A DNA stretch of 64,000 bases from NCBI RefSeq assembly GCF_000413855.1, contig NZ_ATGG01000020.1, forward strand, positions 1 to 64,000. The letters run 5' to 3'. The translations under genes were made by a program, and so were the position numbers. The notes below the pieces were generated by a model. That model was not told the DNA's origin, ran no database searches, and saw only the letters and a program-made list of their open reading frames with translations. Every line of letters begins with the position of its first letter. Positions within the stretch are counted from its first letter, which is position 1. Source of the DNA: Acinetobacter gyllenbergii CIP 110306 = MTCC 11365 (GTDB lineage: Bacteria > Pseudomonadota > Gammaproteobacteria > Pseudomonadales > Moraxellaceae). Positions 27,734-36,057 of the stretch are shown here, piece after piece.

Positions 27734-27749
27734 TGGCACAGCTCTTGCT
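27734..27749 (+). promoter_or_regulatory. sigma-54 (-24/-12) promoter of the TonB-dependent receptor
   Basis: TGGCAC AGCTC TTGCT matches the RpoN consensus TGGCAC-N5-TTGCW at every defined base, with exact spacing. The start of transcription would be near 27760, 44 nt before the receptor ATG. This is a high-information match in an otherwise AT-only region. Confidence 0.82.
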
Positions 27750-27803
27750 AAAACGGATTTATTGAATTTTTAGAGTGGCAATCCATTAGGGGTTAAATAA
27801 TCA

Positions 27804-30485
27804 ATGAAAAAAGCCAACTTCGCTCAACCAAGTGCTCTGCCAAAAGCGAGCAAAACGATGCTTAAACTCAGTACGCTCAGTTTAAGTATGTTGTGTTTAA
27901 CCATGGCTCACGCTGCTGAGGCAGAATCACCATCCGAGGAAAAAGCAGCCAAAGTCGTAAAAGTTGCAGTTACAGGTTCTTCCATTAAAGGCGTTGCAGC
28001 ACAGAGTGCTTCACCGATCACGGTCGTTAAGGTTGATGAGATTCTAAAACAAGGGGTAACCACAACTGAAGAAGCGCTTTCAAAAATTACAGCAAACCAG
28101 TCTGGCTTTGTTACCGCCCTCAATGTTGGGGCAAGCAATACTTCTGGTTCAACTGCTGATCTACGAGGTATCGGTGATAATAAAACCCTAATTTTACTCA
28201 ATGGACGCCGTTTGGCCGCCAATGCGTTCGATAGTGGGGTAACCAACCTGAATATCATTCCACTCGCCATGTTAGAACGTATTGAGATTGTCCGCGATGG
28301 TGCATCAGCAATTTACGGTACTGATGCCATCGGTGGTGTTATCAATTTTATTACTAAAAAACAATTCACAGGACTCAATATTAGTGGTGGCTTAGTTCAG
28401 CCGGAACATCAAGGTGGCGATAAGCAAGACATTTCTATTTTTGGCGGTTATGGTGATCTTGATGAACAGGGCTTCAATGTCTTCGGTGTTGTCGATTTTC
28501 GACATGCCAACGATATCATGGCAAAAGATCGTAAAACCAGCAAAAGAGGTGCTTACCTTCCTGAGTTAGGGGTGGATGGGCGTAGCTCAGCAACTTTCCC
28601 TGCAAATTTTAACGGTAAAAACCCATACGCTTCAAATAACTGTAACAACATGCCATATACCGAAGCTGTAGATGACTTGTGTTTAATGAATACACAAGCA
28701 TTAATTGGTGTGGTTCCACAGACAGAAGATCTTTCTGTGTTAGGTCGGGCAACGTTTAAGCTCAATGACCACTTCAATGCAATTGGTGAATATGTCTATG
28801 CCAATAGTAAGGTCAAGGTTTCAATTGCTCCGGATGTTTATAACGGCAATAACAAGGTACAGATCGGAAAAAATAGTAAATACTATCCAGGCAACGGCAT
28901 CGTTCCCGCTGTTGATGGCGTAACGGGAGATCCCTTATCACTTTCTTTACGCTCACAAGCAGGTAACCGTGTGAATCAATCTGAAAATGAATCTCATCGT
29001 GTATTTGCTGGTCTTGAGGGTGATGCCTATGGCTGGGATATCAATACAGGTCTAACCTATGCGCGTAGTACCTCAAAAGATGAAGTATTAAGCGGCTATC
29101 TCAATAAAGGTGCCGTTCAAGATGCACTCGATGCCGGAGTACTCAATCCATTTGGCCCCCAAGCTGCTGGTGATAATCCAAATATCTGGAATACATTTGC
29201 ACTTTCTGGTGAAACAAATAAGGCAAAAATCGAATCGACGACTGTTGATTTTACCGCAAGCCGTCCGATTTATACCCTTCCTGCAGGCGATGTCGGTTTT
29301 GCTGTAGGTGCCAGCTTCCGTCATGATGACTGGACTTCAGATGTGAATGCCAGTCTAGCTGCCCTGTTGCCAAGTATTGGAACAGACCCGACGAATCCGC
29401 ATCAGGAAGGTAAACGCGATATTACCTCTGCGTTTACTGAACTACAGATTCCGCTACACAAAACATTAGAAGCCCAGATCGCAGCTCGCTACGACAATTA
29501 CAGTGATTTTGGCGACACCTTCAATCCTAAAGTTGCTTTCCGTTGGGAACCAATTAAACAGTTAATGTTCCGTACTTCTTATAGTACAGGTTTCCGGGCG
29601 CCGAACCTCTATGAAATTAACAAGAACAATAGCCGAACACTGACAGGCGGAAAATATGATGACCCGCTCTTATGTCCAGGTGGCCAGGTTGCTCCTGGTG
29701 GTACAGCAACGGAAGACTGTGGACAGCAGTTTGATCGTATGCAAGGCGGTAATAAAAATCTAGAACCGGAAAAGTCGACATCGATCACGGCAGGTTTTGT
29801 GTTAGAGCCAGTTAAGAATCTGGTCTTCTCGCTTGATTATTACAATATTGAAGTCAAGAACCAGATTTCGGCATTAGATGCAAATACCATCTTTAATTCC
29901 CCAGAAAAATATAAAGATAAGTTTGTCCGTAAAGCAAACGGTTCAATTGATTACATTATTACCACCATGCAAAACATGGGCGATTTAAAAACCCAAGGTT
30001 TTGATGTCAGCTTGAACTACTTGTCGCCAATGACTTCTACCGGGCGTTTTGGTTTTGGAATTGACGGAACCTATGTCACCAAATATGACTACCAGAACGA
30101 GAAAGACGGTGAATGGTTCAGTAGCTTAGGACAATATCGTGATGCGGGTCCGACCATCCGCTGGAAACATGTTGCCAACCTGAACTGGAGCTATGAAAAC
30201 TGGGCAATGAATTTCCAACAGCAGTTTACTCGTGGCTATAAAGATCAAAATACTACAGGTGATGATCAATATGATCACCATCGTGTCAGCGACTATATCC
30301 TCTACAACATTTCAGGTACCTATAAAGGATTTAAGAATCTGGATTTAACAGCCGGGATTAAGAATATTTTTGATGCAGAGCCTGCAGCTTCAAATGTGGG
30401 CGATAACTTTCAATATGGTTACGATCCTCGTTTCACAGATATTACTGGTCGTACCTATTTTGTTCGCGGTACTTATAAATTTTAA
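27804..30485 (+). CDS. TonB-dependent outer-membrane receptor
   Basis: An 893-aa outer-membrane active-transport barrel. It has a long signal peptide ending MAHAAEAE, a TonB-box-like KVVKVAVTGSSI near residue 50, a plug domain (about 55-180, with GSTADLRGIGDNKTLILLNG and VRDGASAIYGTDAIGGVINF), and a beta barrel ending in the classical C-terminal Phe (GTYKF). The type resembles receptors for larger nutrients rather than siderophores: no ferric-siderophore motif or Fur box is seen. The position beside a peptide ABC system and its own tonB-exbBD suggests peptide uptake. AGGGG lies 11 nt before the ATG. Confidence 0.93.
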   Translation: MKKANFAQPSALPKASKTMLKLSTLSLSMLCLTMAHAAEAESPSEEKAAKVVKVAVTGSSIKGVAAQSASPITVVKVDEILKQGVTTTEEALSKITANQSGFVTALNVGASNTSGSTADLRGIGDNKTLILLNGRRLAANAFDSGVTNLNIIPLAMLERIEIVRDGASAIYGTDAIGGVINFITKKQFTGLNISGGLVQPEHQGGDKQDISIFGGYGDLDEQGFNVFGVVDFRHANDIMAKDRKTSKRGAYLPELGVDGRSSATFPANFNGKNPYASNNCNNMPYTEAVDDLCLMNTQALIGVVPQTEDLSVLGRATFKLNDHFNAIGEYVYANSKVKVSIAPDVYNGNNKVQIGKNSKYYPGNGIVPAVDGVTGDPLSLSLRSQAGNRVNQSENESHRVFAGLEGDAYGWDINTGLTYARSTSKDEVLSGYLNKGAVQDALDAGVLNPFGPQAAGDNPNIWNTFALSGETNKAKIESTTVDFTASRPIYTLPAGDVGFAVGASFRHDDWTSDVNASLAALLPSIGTDPTNPHQEGKRDITSAFTELQIPLHKTLEAQIAARYDNYSDFGDTFNPKVAFRWEPIKQLMFRTSYSTGFRAPNLYEINKNNSRTLTGGKYDDPLLCPGGQVAPGGTATEDCGQQFDRMQGGNKNLEPEKSTSITAGFVLEPVKNLVFSLDYYNIEVKNQISALDANTIFNSPEKYKDKFVRKANGSIDYIITTMQNMGDLKTQGFDVSLNYLSPMTSTGRFGFGIDGTYVTKYDYQNEKDGEWFSSLGQYRDAGPTIRWKHVANLNWSYENWAMNFQQQFTRGYKDQNTTGDDQYDHHRVSDYILYNISGTYKGFKNLDLTAGIKNIFDAEPAASNVGDNFQYGYDPRFTDITGRTYFVRGTYKF

Positions 30486-30494
30486 GGCGTTTCG

Positions 30495-30528
30495 CCACTA
30501 CGACATGATGTTTATTGTGTCGTAGTGG
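30495..30528 (+). promoter_or_regulatory. 11-bp hairpin between the receptor and tonB
   Basis: CCACTACGACA pairs perfectly with TGTCGTAGTGG around a 12-nt loop, 10 nt past the receptor stop. No U run follows, so it looks like an mRNA 3'-end stabiliser or partial terminator rather than a full one. Confidence 0.6.
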
Positions 30529-30639
30529 TTCACCGTAATCCTCTGATTCATCAAAAATTAAAGCGGTCAGTATCAATTTTTAAATTGATCACCCCCTCCA
30601 AACGACGATGAATCCATGATTACAATTTCAGGAGTAATT

Positions 30640-31353
30640 ATGGGCATCCCCTTTTCTGAGAATGAAAATCAACCTGCCAAACGCCTTGTTGGTATTGGTC
30701 TGGTGTTATTTCTACATCTCATTATCGCCTATATTCTGATGACAAGTTTAGCGACCGACTTTAGCAAGCCTGTCGATAAGCCTGTAGAACTACAGATTAT
30801 TCAGGACATCAAGCCACCACCGCCTCCAAAGCCAGAGGAACCAAAACCTAAAGAAAAGCCACCCGAGCCACCAAAAATGGTCGAAAAAGTGGCCAAGATG
30901 CCTGACCCACCTAAACAGGTGGAGAAAGTCACACCTGTACAAAAACCAGCACCTGCTCAACCTACCAAAACGGCTGTTGCAACACCAACACCTACGTCTG
31001 CTGCAGCAAGTCCGAGCCCTGTTGCTGCTCCAACAGCGCCTGCCGCACCTGCGGTTCCAGCAAAACCCGCAGGAATTTCGCGCGGTGTTTCTGAAGGCGA
31101 AGCGGGATGTCAAAAACCTGAATACCCTCGTGAAGCCTTGATGAATGAAGAAGAAGGAACAGTGCGTATTCGTGTGTTGGTTGATGGTTCAGGCAAAGTG
31201 ATTGATTCGAAAGTCAAAAAATCGAGTGGTAGTAAAAGCTTAGATAAAGCAGCTGTCAAAGCCTATAGCCTGTGTACGTTTAAACCAGCAATGAAAGACG
31301 GTGTACCACAACAAGAATGGTACGAAATCGAATATCCATTCACGATTTCCTAA
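30640..31353 (+). CDS. tonB: TonB energy-transducing protein
   Basis: Couples proton motive force to the outer-membrane receptor. The 237-aa protein has an N-terminal anchor near residues 13-35 (GIGLVLFLHLIIAYILM), a Pro/Lys/Glu-rich periplasmic rod over about 55-130, and a C-terminal TonB domain with two Cys (GCQKPEYP and SLCTFKPA) that could form a disulfide. The frame opens at 30616, but AGGAG just before the ATG at 30640 fixes the start. It begins tonB-exbB-exbD-exbD. Confidence 0.93.
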   Translation: MGIPFSENENQPAKRLVGIGLVLFLHLIIAYILMTSLATDFSKPVDKPVELQIIQDIKPPPPPKPEEPKPKEKPPEPPKMVEKVAKMPDPPKQVEKVTPVQKPAPAQPTKTAVATPTPTSAAASPSPVAAPTAPAAPAVPAKPAGISRGVSEGEAGCQKPEYPREALMNEEEGTVRIRVLVDGSGKVIDSKVKKSSGSKSLDKAAVKAYSLCTFKPAMKDGVPQQEWYEIEYPFTIS

Positions 31354-31394
31354 TTAAATGCATTGAACAAACAAATTTTTTGGAGAATTTAAAG

Positions 31395-32270
31395 ATGACA
31401 AACACAGCAAAACGTATTTCTCGAATTGCAGCAATTGGCCTCATCGCAGGCAGTACATTGCTGCCTGTTGCAACCGTATGGGCTGATGAAACCACGCAAA
31501 CCACAGCAGCAACCACTGTAGCAACTGATGCCGTAGCGCAAGCAGCACCAACTCCACCACCCTTACCTGCAACTGTTGAAAAAGTACATAACCCTTATGG
31601 TTTAGAAGCCCTCTGGCGCGAAGGTGACTTAGTCGCAAAATCGACGTTATTTATTTTGGTACTGATGTCGATTGGAACGTGGTACATCATTCTGTCTAAA
31701 GTTTTTCAACAAAGTAAAATCAAACGCCATGGCACAGAAGCTGAACGTCATTTCTGGGAAGCAGAATCTTTAAATAGTGCTGCAGAAAGTTTAAATAGCA
31801 ATAGTAGCTACCGTTATATTGCTGAAAAAGGCATTCGTTCCACCAAACATCATGACGGCACATTATTAGAGCGTATTGATTTCAACACATGGGTGACGAT
31901 TTCAATCCAACGTGCAATCGAAAAAGTGCAAAGTCATCTCAGTAATGGCCTAGCCTTCCTTGCCACTGTGGGTTCAACTGCGCCATTTGTCGGCTTATTT
32001 GGAACAGTTTGGGGGATTTATCACGCGCTTACTGCGATCGGTATTTCAGGCCAAGCATCGATTGATAAAGTGGCTGGACCTGTCGGTGAAGCACTGATTA
32101 TGACCGCAATTGGTCTTGCAGTCGCGGTTCCTGCTGTACTGGGTTATAACTGGTTAACCCGTCGTAATAAAGCGGTTATGGACAATGTTCGCTCATTTGG
32201 TTCAGACCTACATGCCGTACTCCTCAGCGGTGACTTAAACAGTAATCACCCAAACCGTGATTCTAAATAA
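31395..32270 (+). CDS. exbB: ExbB proton-channel protein with N-terminal extension
   Basis: Pentameric inner-membrane stator of the TonB motor. The 291-aa protein begins with a cleavable-looking signal (to about residue 30, ATVWADE) and a Thr/Ala/Pro-rich periplasmic segment. Then comes the MotA/TolQ/ExbB core: TM near 78-98, LATVGSTAPFVGLFGTVWGI near 190-209, and a last TM with EALIMTAIGLAVAVPAVLGYN. The frame opens within tonB, but TGGAGA 8 nt before the ATG at 31395 sets the start. Confidence 0.93.
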   Translation: MTNTAKRISRIAAIGLIAGSTLLPVATVWADETTQTTAATTVATDAVAQAAPTPPPLPATVEKVHNPYGLEALWREGDLVAKSTLFILVLMSIGTWYIILSKVFQQSKIKRHGTEAERHFWEAESLNSAAESLNSNSSYRYIAEKGIRSTKHHDGTLLERIDFNTWVTISIQRAIEKVQSHLSNGLAFLATVGSTAPFVGLFGTVWGIYHALTAIGISGQASIDKVAGPVGEALIMTAIGLAVAVPAVLGYNWLTRRNKAVMDNVRSFGSDLHAVLLSGDLNSNHPNRDSK

Positions 32271-32281
32271 GGAACACCATT

Positions 32282-32710
32282 ATGGGCATGATGATTAATT
32301 CAGATCAAAGTGACGATGATGTCATCGGGACGATTAACACGACCCCGTTAGTCGACATCATGCTGGTGCTGCTGATTATCTTTTTAATTACAGTGCCAGT
32401 GGTCACACACACTGTTCCGGTAAAACTACCCGAAGAAAAAAATACACCTTATGCCACCACCCCACAAAATATCCAGCTTTCAGTGAATAAAACCGGGGAT
32501 ATTTTCTGGAATGAACAATACGTTGCAAATAAAGAAACTTTACTTGCCCGTTTACAAGCTGAAGCGCAAAAACATCCACAGCCTGAGGTTCATATTCGTG
32601 GCGATCAACAGACTCATTATGAAGCGATAGATCAGGTGATCAGCACAACACAGCAAGCAGGGATTGGCAAAATCGCTTTTGTTACCACTCCCCCTGCTTC
32701 TACACCATAA
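32282..32710 (+). CDS. exbD: ExbD proton-channel protein, first copy
   Basis: A 142-aa ExbD/TolR protein with one TM helix. The essential Asp25 is present in TTPLVDIMLVLLIIF, followed by a periplasmic domain. It starts 11 bp after exbB. A second exbD follows. Confidence 0.94.
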   Translation: MGMMINSDQSDDDVIGTINTTPLVDIMLVLLIIFLITVPVVTHTVPVKLPEEKNTPYATTPQNIQLSVNKTGDIFWNEQYVANKETLLARLQAEAQKHPQPEVHIRGDQQTHYEAIDQVISTTQQAGIGKIAFVTTPPASTP

Positions 32711-32724
32711 TAGGAGAATCACAC

Positions 32725-33144
32725 ATGGGTATGAATGTGGGTTCAAAAAATGATGAAGAAGATGTGATGCTCGACGTCAACATGACACCGCTAATTGATG
32801 TCATGTTGGTGCTGCTGATTATGTTCATTATCACCATTCCAATTCCAAACAACGCCATTAACATTAATTTGCCAAATGGCACACCACCACCGCCAACAGA
32901 TCAGAAGCCACCAGAAACCATTAATTTACGGGTTGATGCACAAGGGCATATTTTCTGGAATGATCAAGCAGTTGCTGATCGTTCAGCCTTAAAAGCCTTG
33001 TTTGATTCGGTTGCTCAAAAAGCGGATCAGGATCAGATTAAATTTAAGCCTGATGCACAGGCCGAATATAAGAATATCGCGATGGTGATGGCGCTCGCTC
33101 AACAAAGCAATATCACCAAAATCGGTATCGTCAGTAATAACTAA
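32725..33144 (+). CDS. exbD: ExbD proton-channel protein, second copy
   Basis: A 139-aa paralogue of the preceding exbD with the same layout: Asp25 in MTPLIDVMLVLLIMF, then a Pro-rich turn (GTPPPPTDQKPPE) and a periplasmic domain. TAGGAG precedes the ATG. Tandem ExbD genes imply hetero-dimeric ExbD in the motor. A strong terminator ends the operon. Confidence 0.94.
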   Translation: MGMNVGSKNDEEDVMLDVNMTPLIDVMLVLLIMFIITIPIPNNAININLPNGTPPPPTDQKPPETINLRVDAQGHIFWNDQAVADRSALKALFDSVAQKADQDQIKFKPDAQAEYKNIAMVMALAQQSNITKIGIVSNN

Positions 33145-33191
33145 ACAATAAAAACAAGAAATTAATCAGATAACTATAATTTTACTCCTGT

Positions 33192-33220
33192 GCTAACAAG
33201 TTCGCTTGTTAGCTTTTTTT
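33192..33220 (+). terminator. terminator of the tonB-exbBDD operon
   Basis: GCTAACAAG TTCG CTTGTTAGC followed by seven T. The UUCG tetraloop makes it very stable. It touches the stop codon of the convergent gene. Confidence 0.93.
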
Positions 33221-33884
33221 ATTTCATTTCATTGATGACAACTGGAATAAGCTTACTGCTCACTTTATAGCCTTGTGGTTTATTATTACAGGCATCCCCT
33301 GTCACTGTGGTTCGAATGATATAAGGTGAATAAGGCATCACATTTAAATAGCCTGAATTTTCCCGTCCTGTACGGCAATCTTCTGCACCCAGTTTTTCAT
33401 CATAGCGACCGTCATAAGAAGACTCCTCTACCTCTGCAATCAACTTACTTGTCCATTGAGTGAAATAAACCAGACTTTTACTCGATTCGATTGTGCCCTG
33501 TCCTGAACCTGCACTTTCAATTTCGATCAGTTGAATCGGTTTGCCTTTATAAACGGTTGAATGCACTTTAAAGCTATTCGATTGGCCACCAAACTCTTTT
33601 AAGATTCGAGCCTGTTTTAATTTTGGACGGGTTAATACATAGCCAGCCCAAAAATTGCGTCCTGCATTTTCAAAACTCACACCAGATAAATAGGCTTCTT
33701 CACCCGAGATCAGTTTTACGGCTTCGGTTGAATCAATCTGAATGGCTTGAGGTGGACTGGCATTTGAATCTTGTAAATTAGTAATCCAACTGATGATGGT
33801 TTTATCTGTTGGCACGGCAGCATGAGTTGCCGAGATTAGACTTGATAGACAGAGTGTTATAAAAATAAATTTCTTTTTATTCAT
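33219..33884 (-). CDS. secreted hypothetical protein, 221 aa
   Basis: Function not recognised. A signal peptide (MNKKKFIFITLCLSSLISATHA, cut before AVPTD) predicts export to the periplasm or outside. The mature part is about 200 residues of mixed strand, with two Cys (EDCRTGRE and GDACNNKP) that could pair. AAGGA precedes the ATG. Single gene, with the first copy of the structured repeat upstream of its start. Confidence 0.72.
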   Translation of the reverse strand: MNKKKFIFITLCLSSLISATHAAVPTDKTIISWITNLQDSNASPPQAIQIDSTEAVKLISGEEAYLSGVSFENAGRNFWAGYVLTRPKLKQARILKEFGGQSNSFKVHSTVYKGKPIQLIEIESAGSGQGTIESSKSLVYFTQWTSKLIAEVEESSYDGRYDEKLGAEDCRTGRENSGYLNVMPYSPYIIRTTVTGDACNNKPQGYKVSSKLIPVVINEMK

Positions 33885-33966
33885 TATGATTTTCCTTTAG
33901 AGATTAAACCTGAAAGTAATCTTAGCGGAGTCTTCTCGATCTCTCATCTAATCACAGGAATATCAT

Positions 33967-34102
33967 CTTACTTTTCAAAGATGAAAAGTAACAAAAATCT
34001 TTTGTTAGACTGACGGTACGTCCTGAGCAATTTCAAAGCAAGGCTTTGAAAGCAGCGCAAGGCAGTCTAACTTGGCGGCATCCTTGCCGCCCTCCACGAT
34101 CG
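33967..34102 (+). repeat. structured intergenic repeat, copy A
   Basis: A three-stem element. Stem I is TTACTTTTC / GAAAAGTAA with loop AAAGAT (33968-33991). Stem II is GTTAGACTG (34004-34012) with CAGTCTAAC (34063-34071), enclosing an inner hairpin TTTCAAAGC / GCTTTGAAA. Stem III is GGCGGCA TCCT TGCCGCC (34074-34091), then CCTCCACGAT. Copy B at 38581 keeps all three stems. It lies downstream of bioD. Confidence 0.75.
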
Positions 34103-34133
34103 TAGATATTTACTAGACAATAAATACCTAAAG

Positions 34134-34775
34134 TTAGTTAAACTTTTCCAATTCAATCCATTGAGCATCAGGAAAATGCTCTGCCAAATAAGCTTTTAAA
34201 TAATCTGCGGTATCTTTCGAAATAAGTGGATCTTTCGACTCATCCTTTAAGTTATACACCAAAGCATGCAAACTCAAACCACGCTGCTTTAATGCCTCTA
34301 AACTCAATAAAGTATGATTAATACTGCCCAAACGTCCTGAAGTCACCAAAATCACAGGAAATTGATGCTGAGCAATATAATCAATGGTCAACAACGCTGT
34401 GGTTAAAGGCACCATCAAACCACCGGCCCCTTCTAACAATACCACCTCAAATCGCTGAGCCAATTCCTTGGTCGCTGCTTCGATCTTGGCAAAATCCAGA
34501 TCACGTCCATCCAAACGTGTGGCTAAATGCGGTGAGGCAGGATAAGTAAAAATTTCAGGCATGGTCAGCTTCTCATGATCTTCCTGAAACCAGCCACTGC
34601 CCATAATTTCACGATGCTTTTCGATATCTTCAGAGATATCGACATTCCCCGTTTGTACCAACTTCTGGGTAATAACACGCTGTCCCTGTTCGGTCCAAAG
34701 TTTGGCGAGATAGCCTGTGGCATACGTTTTACCAATTTCAGTATCAATACCACTGACAAAATAAATACGACTCAT
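34134..34775 (-). CDS. bioD: dethiobiotin synthetase
   Basis: Closes the ureido ring of dethiobiotin using ATP and CO2. The 213-aa protein has the P-loop variant [10 protein letters not shown] at residues 8-17 and [12 protein letters not shown]. It is the last gene of the leftward bio operon, starting directly after the unknown membrane gene's stop. Confidence 0.94.
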   Translation of the reverse strand: MSRIYFVSGIDTEIGKTYATGYLAKLWTEQGQRVITQKLVQTGNVDISEDIEKHREIMGSGWFQEDHEKLTMPEIFTYPASPHLATRLDGRDLDFAKIEAATKELAQRFEVVLLEGAGGLMVPLTTALLTIDYIAQHQFPVILVTSGRLGSINHTLLSLEALKQRGLSLHALVYNLKDESKDPLISKDTADYLKAYLAEHFPDAQWIELEKFN

Positions 34776-35279
34776 CTACTTAAATTCCTTGTTCTGAATT
34801 GTTGAAATTTTAGGGTAAATTTCATGAATATAAGGATAATCATTCAAACGCTGATCTAAAGAGTATTCGATACAGATTTCACTGATTGCTTGTATTTGCA
34901 TCTGGTGAGTATAGGAAAAAGATTGACTCGTTTCGTCATTCACCAATAAAAACTGACCACTACTTCTGCCTGGTTTTTCAATGTTTTTAGCCCAACCACA
35001 GATCGTCTTTCTTGGTGCATTTTGGTTAATATAATCTGTTATCCAACTCGTTGACCAAAAAGAGAACAGAATCATCAGCAAAACCGCTCCTTCTACAACA
35101 GGATTGGGGATTTGGTCTTTTTTCCAAACCCGTACATATCCCAAGCCAATTAGTAAAACACCCAAAATCAAGCAAATTAATGCCCACGGAAAAGCAGAAA
35201 ACATCAGAAAAATTAAACTTATACTTAGTGAAAAATAACCATGCACTACATTATTTCTGGGTGTTAACCGGTCAGACAT
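34776..35279 (-). CDS. unknown membrane protein within the bio operon
   Basis: Function not recognised. A protein of 167 aa (up to 172 with earlier starts at 35291 or 35294). Two hydrophobic segments lie close together in the N-terminal half (YFSLSISLIFLMFSAFPWAL and the LICLILGVLLIGLGYV region), then a third (VVEGAVLLMILFSFW), and a soluble C-terminal half of about 90 residues. It sits between bioC and bioD with no gaps. The start is uncertain; an AGGTGA lies 11 nt before the ATG used. Confidence 0.6.
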   Translation of the reverse strand: MSDRLTPRNNVVHGYFSLSISLIFLMFSAFPWALICLILGVLLIGLGYVRVWKKDQIPNPVVEGAVLLMILFSFWSTSWITDYINQNAPRKTICGWAKNIEKPGRSSGQFLLVNDETSQSFSYTHQMQIQAISEICIEYSLDQRLNDYPYIHEIYPKISTIQNKEFK

Positions 35280-35283
35280 GACT

Positions 35284-36057
35284 CTATTCATCACCTAAAG
35301 ATAAGGATTTTGCTCTCCGTGCAATCACATAAATCGGATGATAAGTTAGGCTAAAACCCTGTTCATCATAAAACTGTTGATAATCCGAATAAAACTGCTG
35401 CAAGGATTGCTTGGTCCAGCGATGTGATTTTGCTGTTGCAGTCACGCCTGTCGCCTTTAAATGCTGTAATACCGATTTGGGATGATCAAAATATACCTGC
35501 TTCAGTGCTTGCTCGATGAGTAGTATTTCAAAGCCTTGCTGTTCAAGCTGTCGTTTTAAAGATTCTAGGCCAATATAATTTAAGCCTTGTCCTGTCAACT
35601 GCTTAATTTCAGTTAGATTATCTGGCCCAAAAGTAGAAAAACCGAAATATGCATTGGGTTTTAAGGCTTTGTGAATCCGCCGTAATAATGCAGGCAGATC
35701 AAGCATCCACTGTAATGCTGAACTGGAAAGCACTGCATCTAAGGACTGCGGTAAATTCAGTTGTTCAATGTCTCCGATCAACCAATTTACATGTTTAAAA
35801 TTGAGAAAATGCTGATCCACATCTGCATATAAATCATTTAAAAACAGTTGCTCAACTTGAAAATGAGATTGAAGTAAGTGGGTGAGATTGCCAGATCCAC
35901 AACCAATCTCAAGTACAGAGGCTAAGTTCTGCGGACAATACACTTTAAGGTATTCAAATAACTGCGCACTAATTTGCTTTTGTACCACAGCATGCTCAAC
36001 ATAGCTTTGCCCTGCTTTGGCAAAACGTCGTGCAACCAATGCTTTATTGATGCTCAC
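35284..36057 (-). CDS. bioC: malonyl-ACP O-methyltransferase
   Basis: Methylates malonyl-ACP to enter fatty-acid elongation for pimelate synthesis; BioH later removes the methyl ester. The 257-aa SAM-dependent enzyme has motif [15 protein letters not shown] and the BioC feature [23 protein letters not shown]. The start is GTG at 36057, with GGAG 5 nt upstream; it overlaps the bioF stop by 4 bp (GTGA), so translation is coupled. Confidence 0.92.
   Translation of the reverse strand: MSINKALVARRFAKAGQSYVEHAVVQKQISAQLFEYLKVYCPQNLASVLEIGCGSGNLTHLLQSHFQVEQLFLNDLYADVDQHFLNFKHVNWLIGDIEQLNLPQSLDAVLSSSALQWMLDLPALLRRIHKALKPNAYFGFSTFGPDNLTEIKQLTGQGLNYIGLESLKRQLEQQGFEILLIEQALKQVYFDHPKSVLQHLKATGVTATAKSHRWTKQSLQQFYSDYQQFYDEQGFSLTYHPIYVIARRAKSLSLGDE

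Larger units (their letters stand above)
27158..27803. other. 646-bp divergent regulatory region, no gene
   Basis: Very AT-rich spacer between the leftward peptide transporter operon and the rightward TonB-dependent receptor. It holds two sigma-54-type elements facing apart and a 22-bp dyad between them. A 68-codon frame at 27567-27773 is Lys/Ile/Phe-rich, lacks a ribosome binding site and overlaps the -24/-12 element, so it is not called a gene. Confidence 0.7.

Noticed and set aside
27567-27773. A 68-codon rightward frame in the sigma-54 region
   Set aside because: It is Lys/Ile/Phe-rich as expected from AT-rich DNA, has no ribosome binding site and runs over the -24/-12 promoter.
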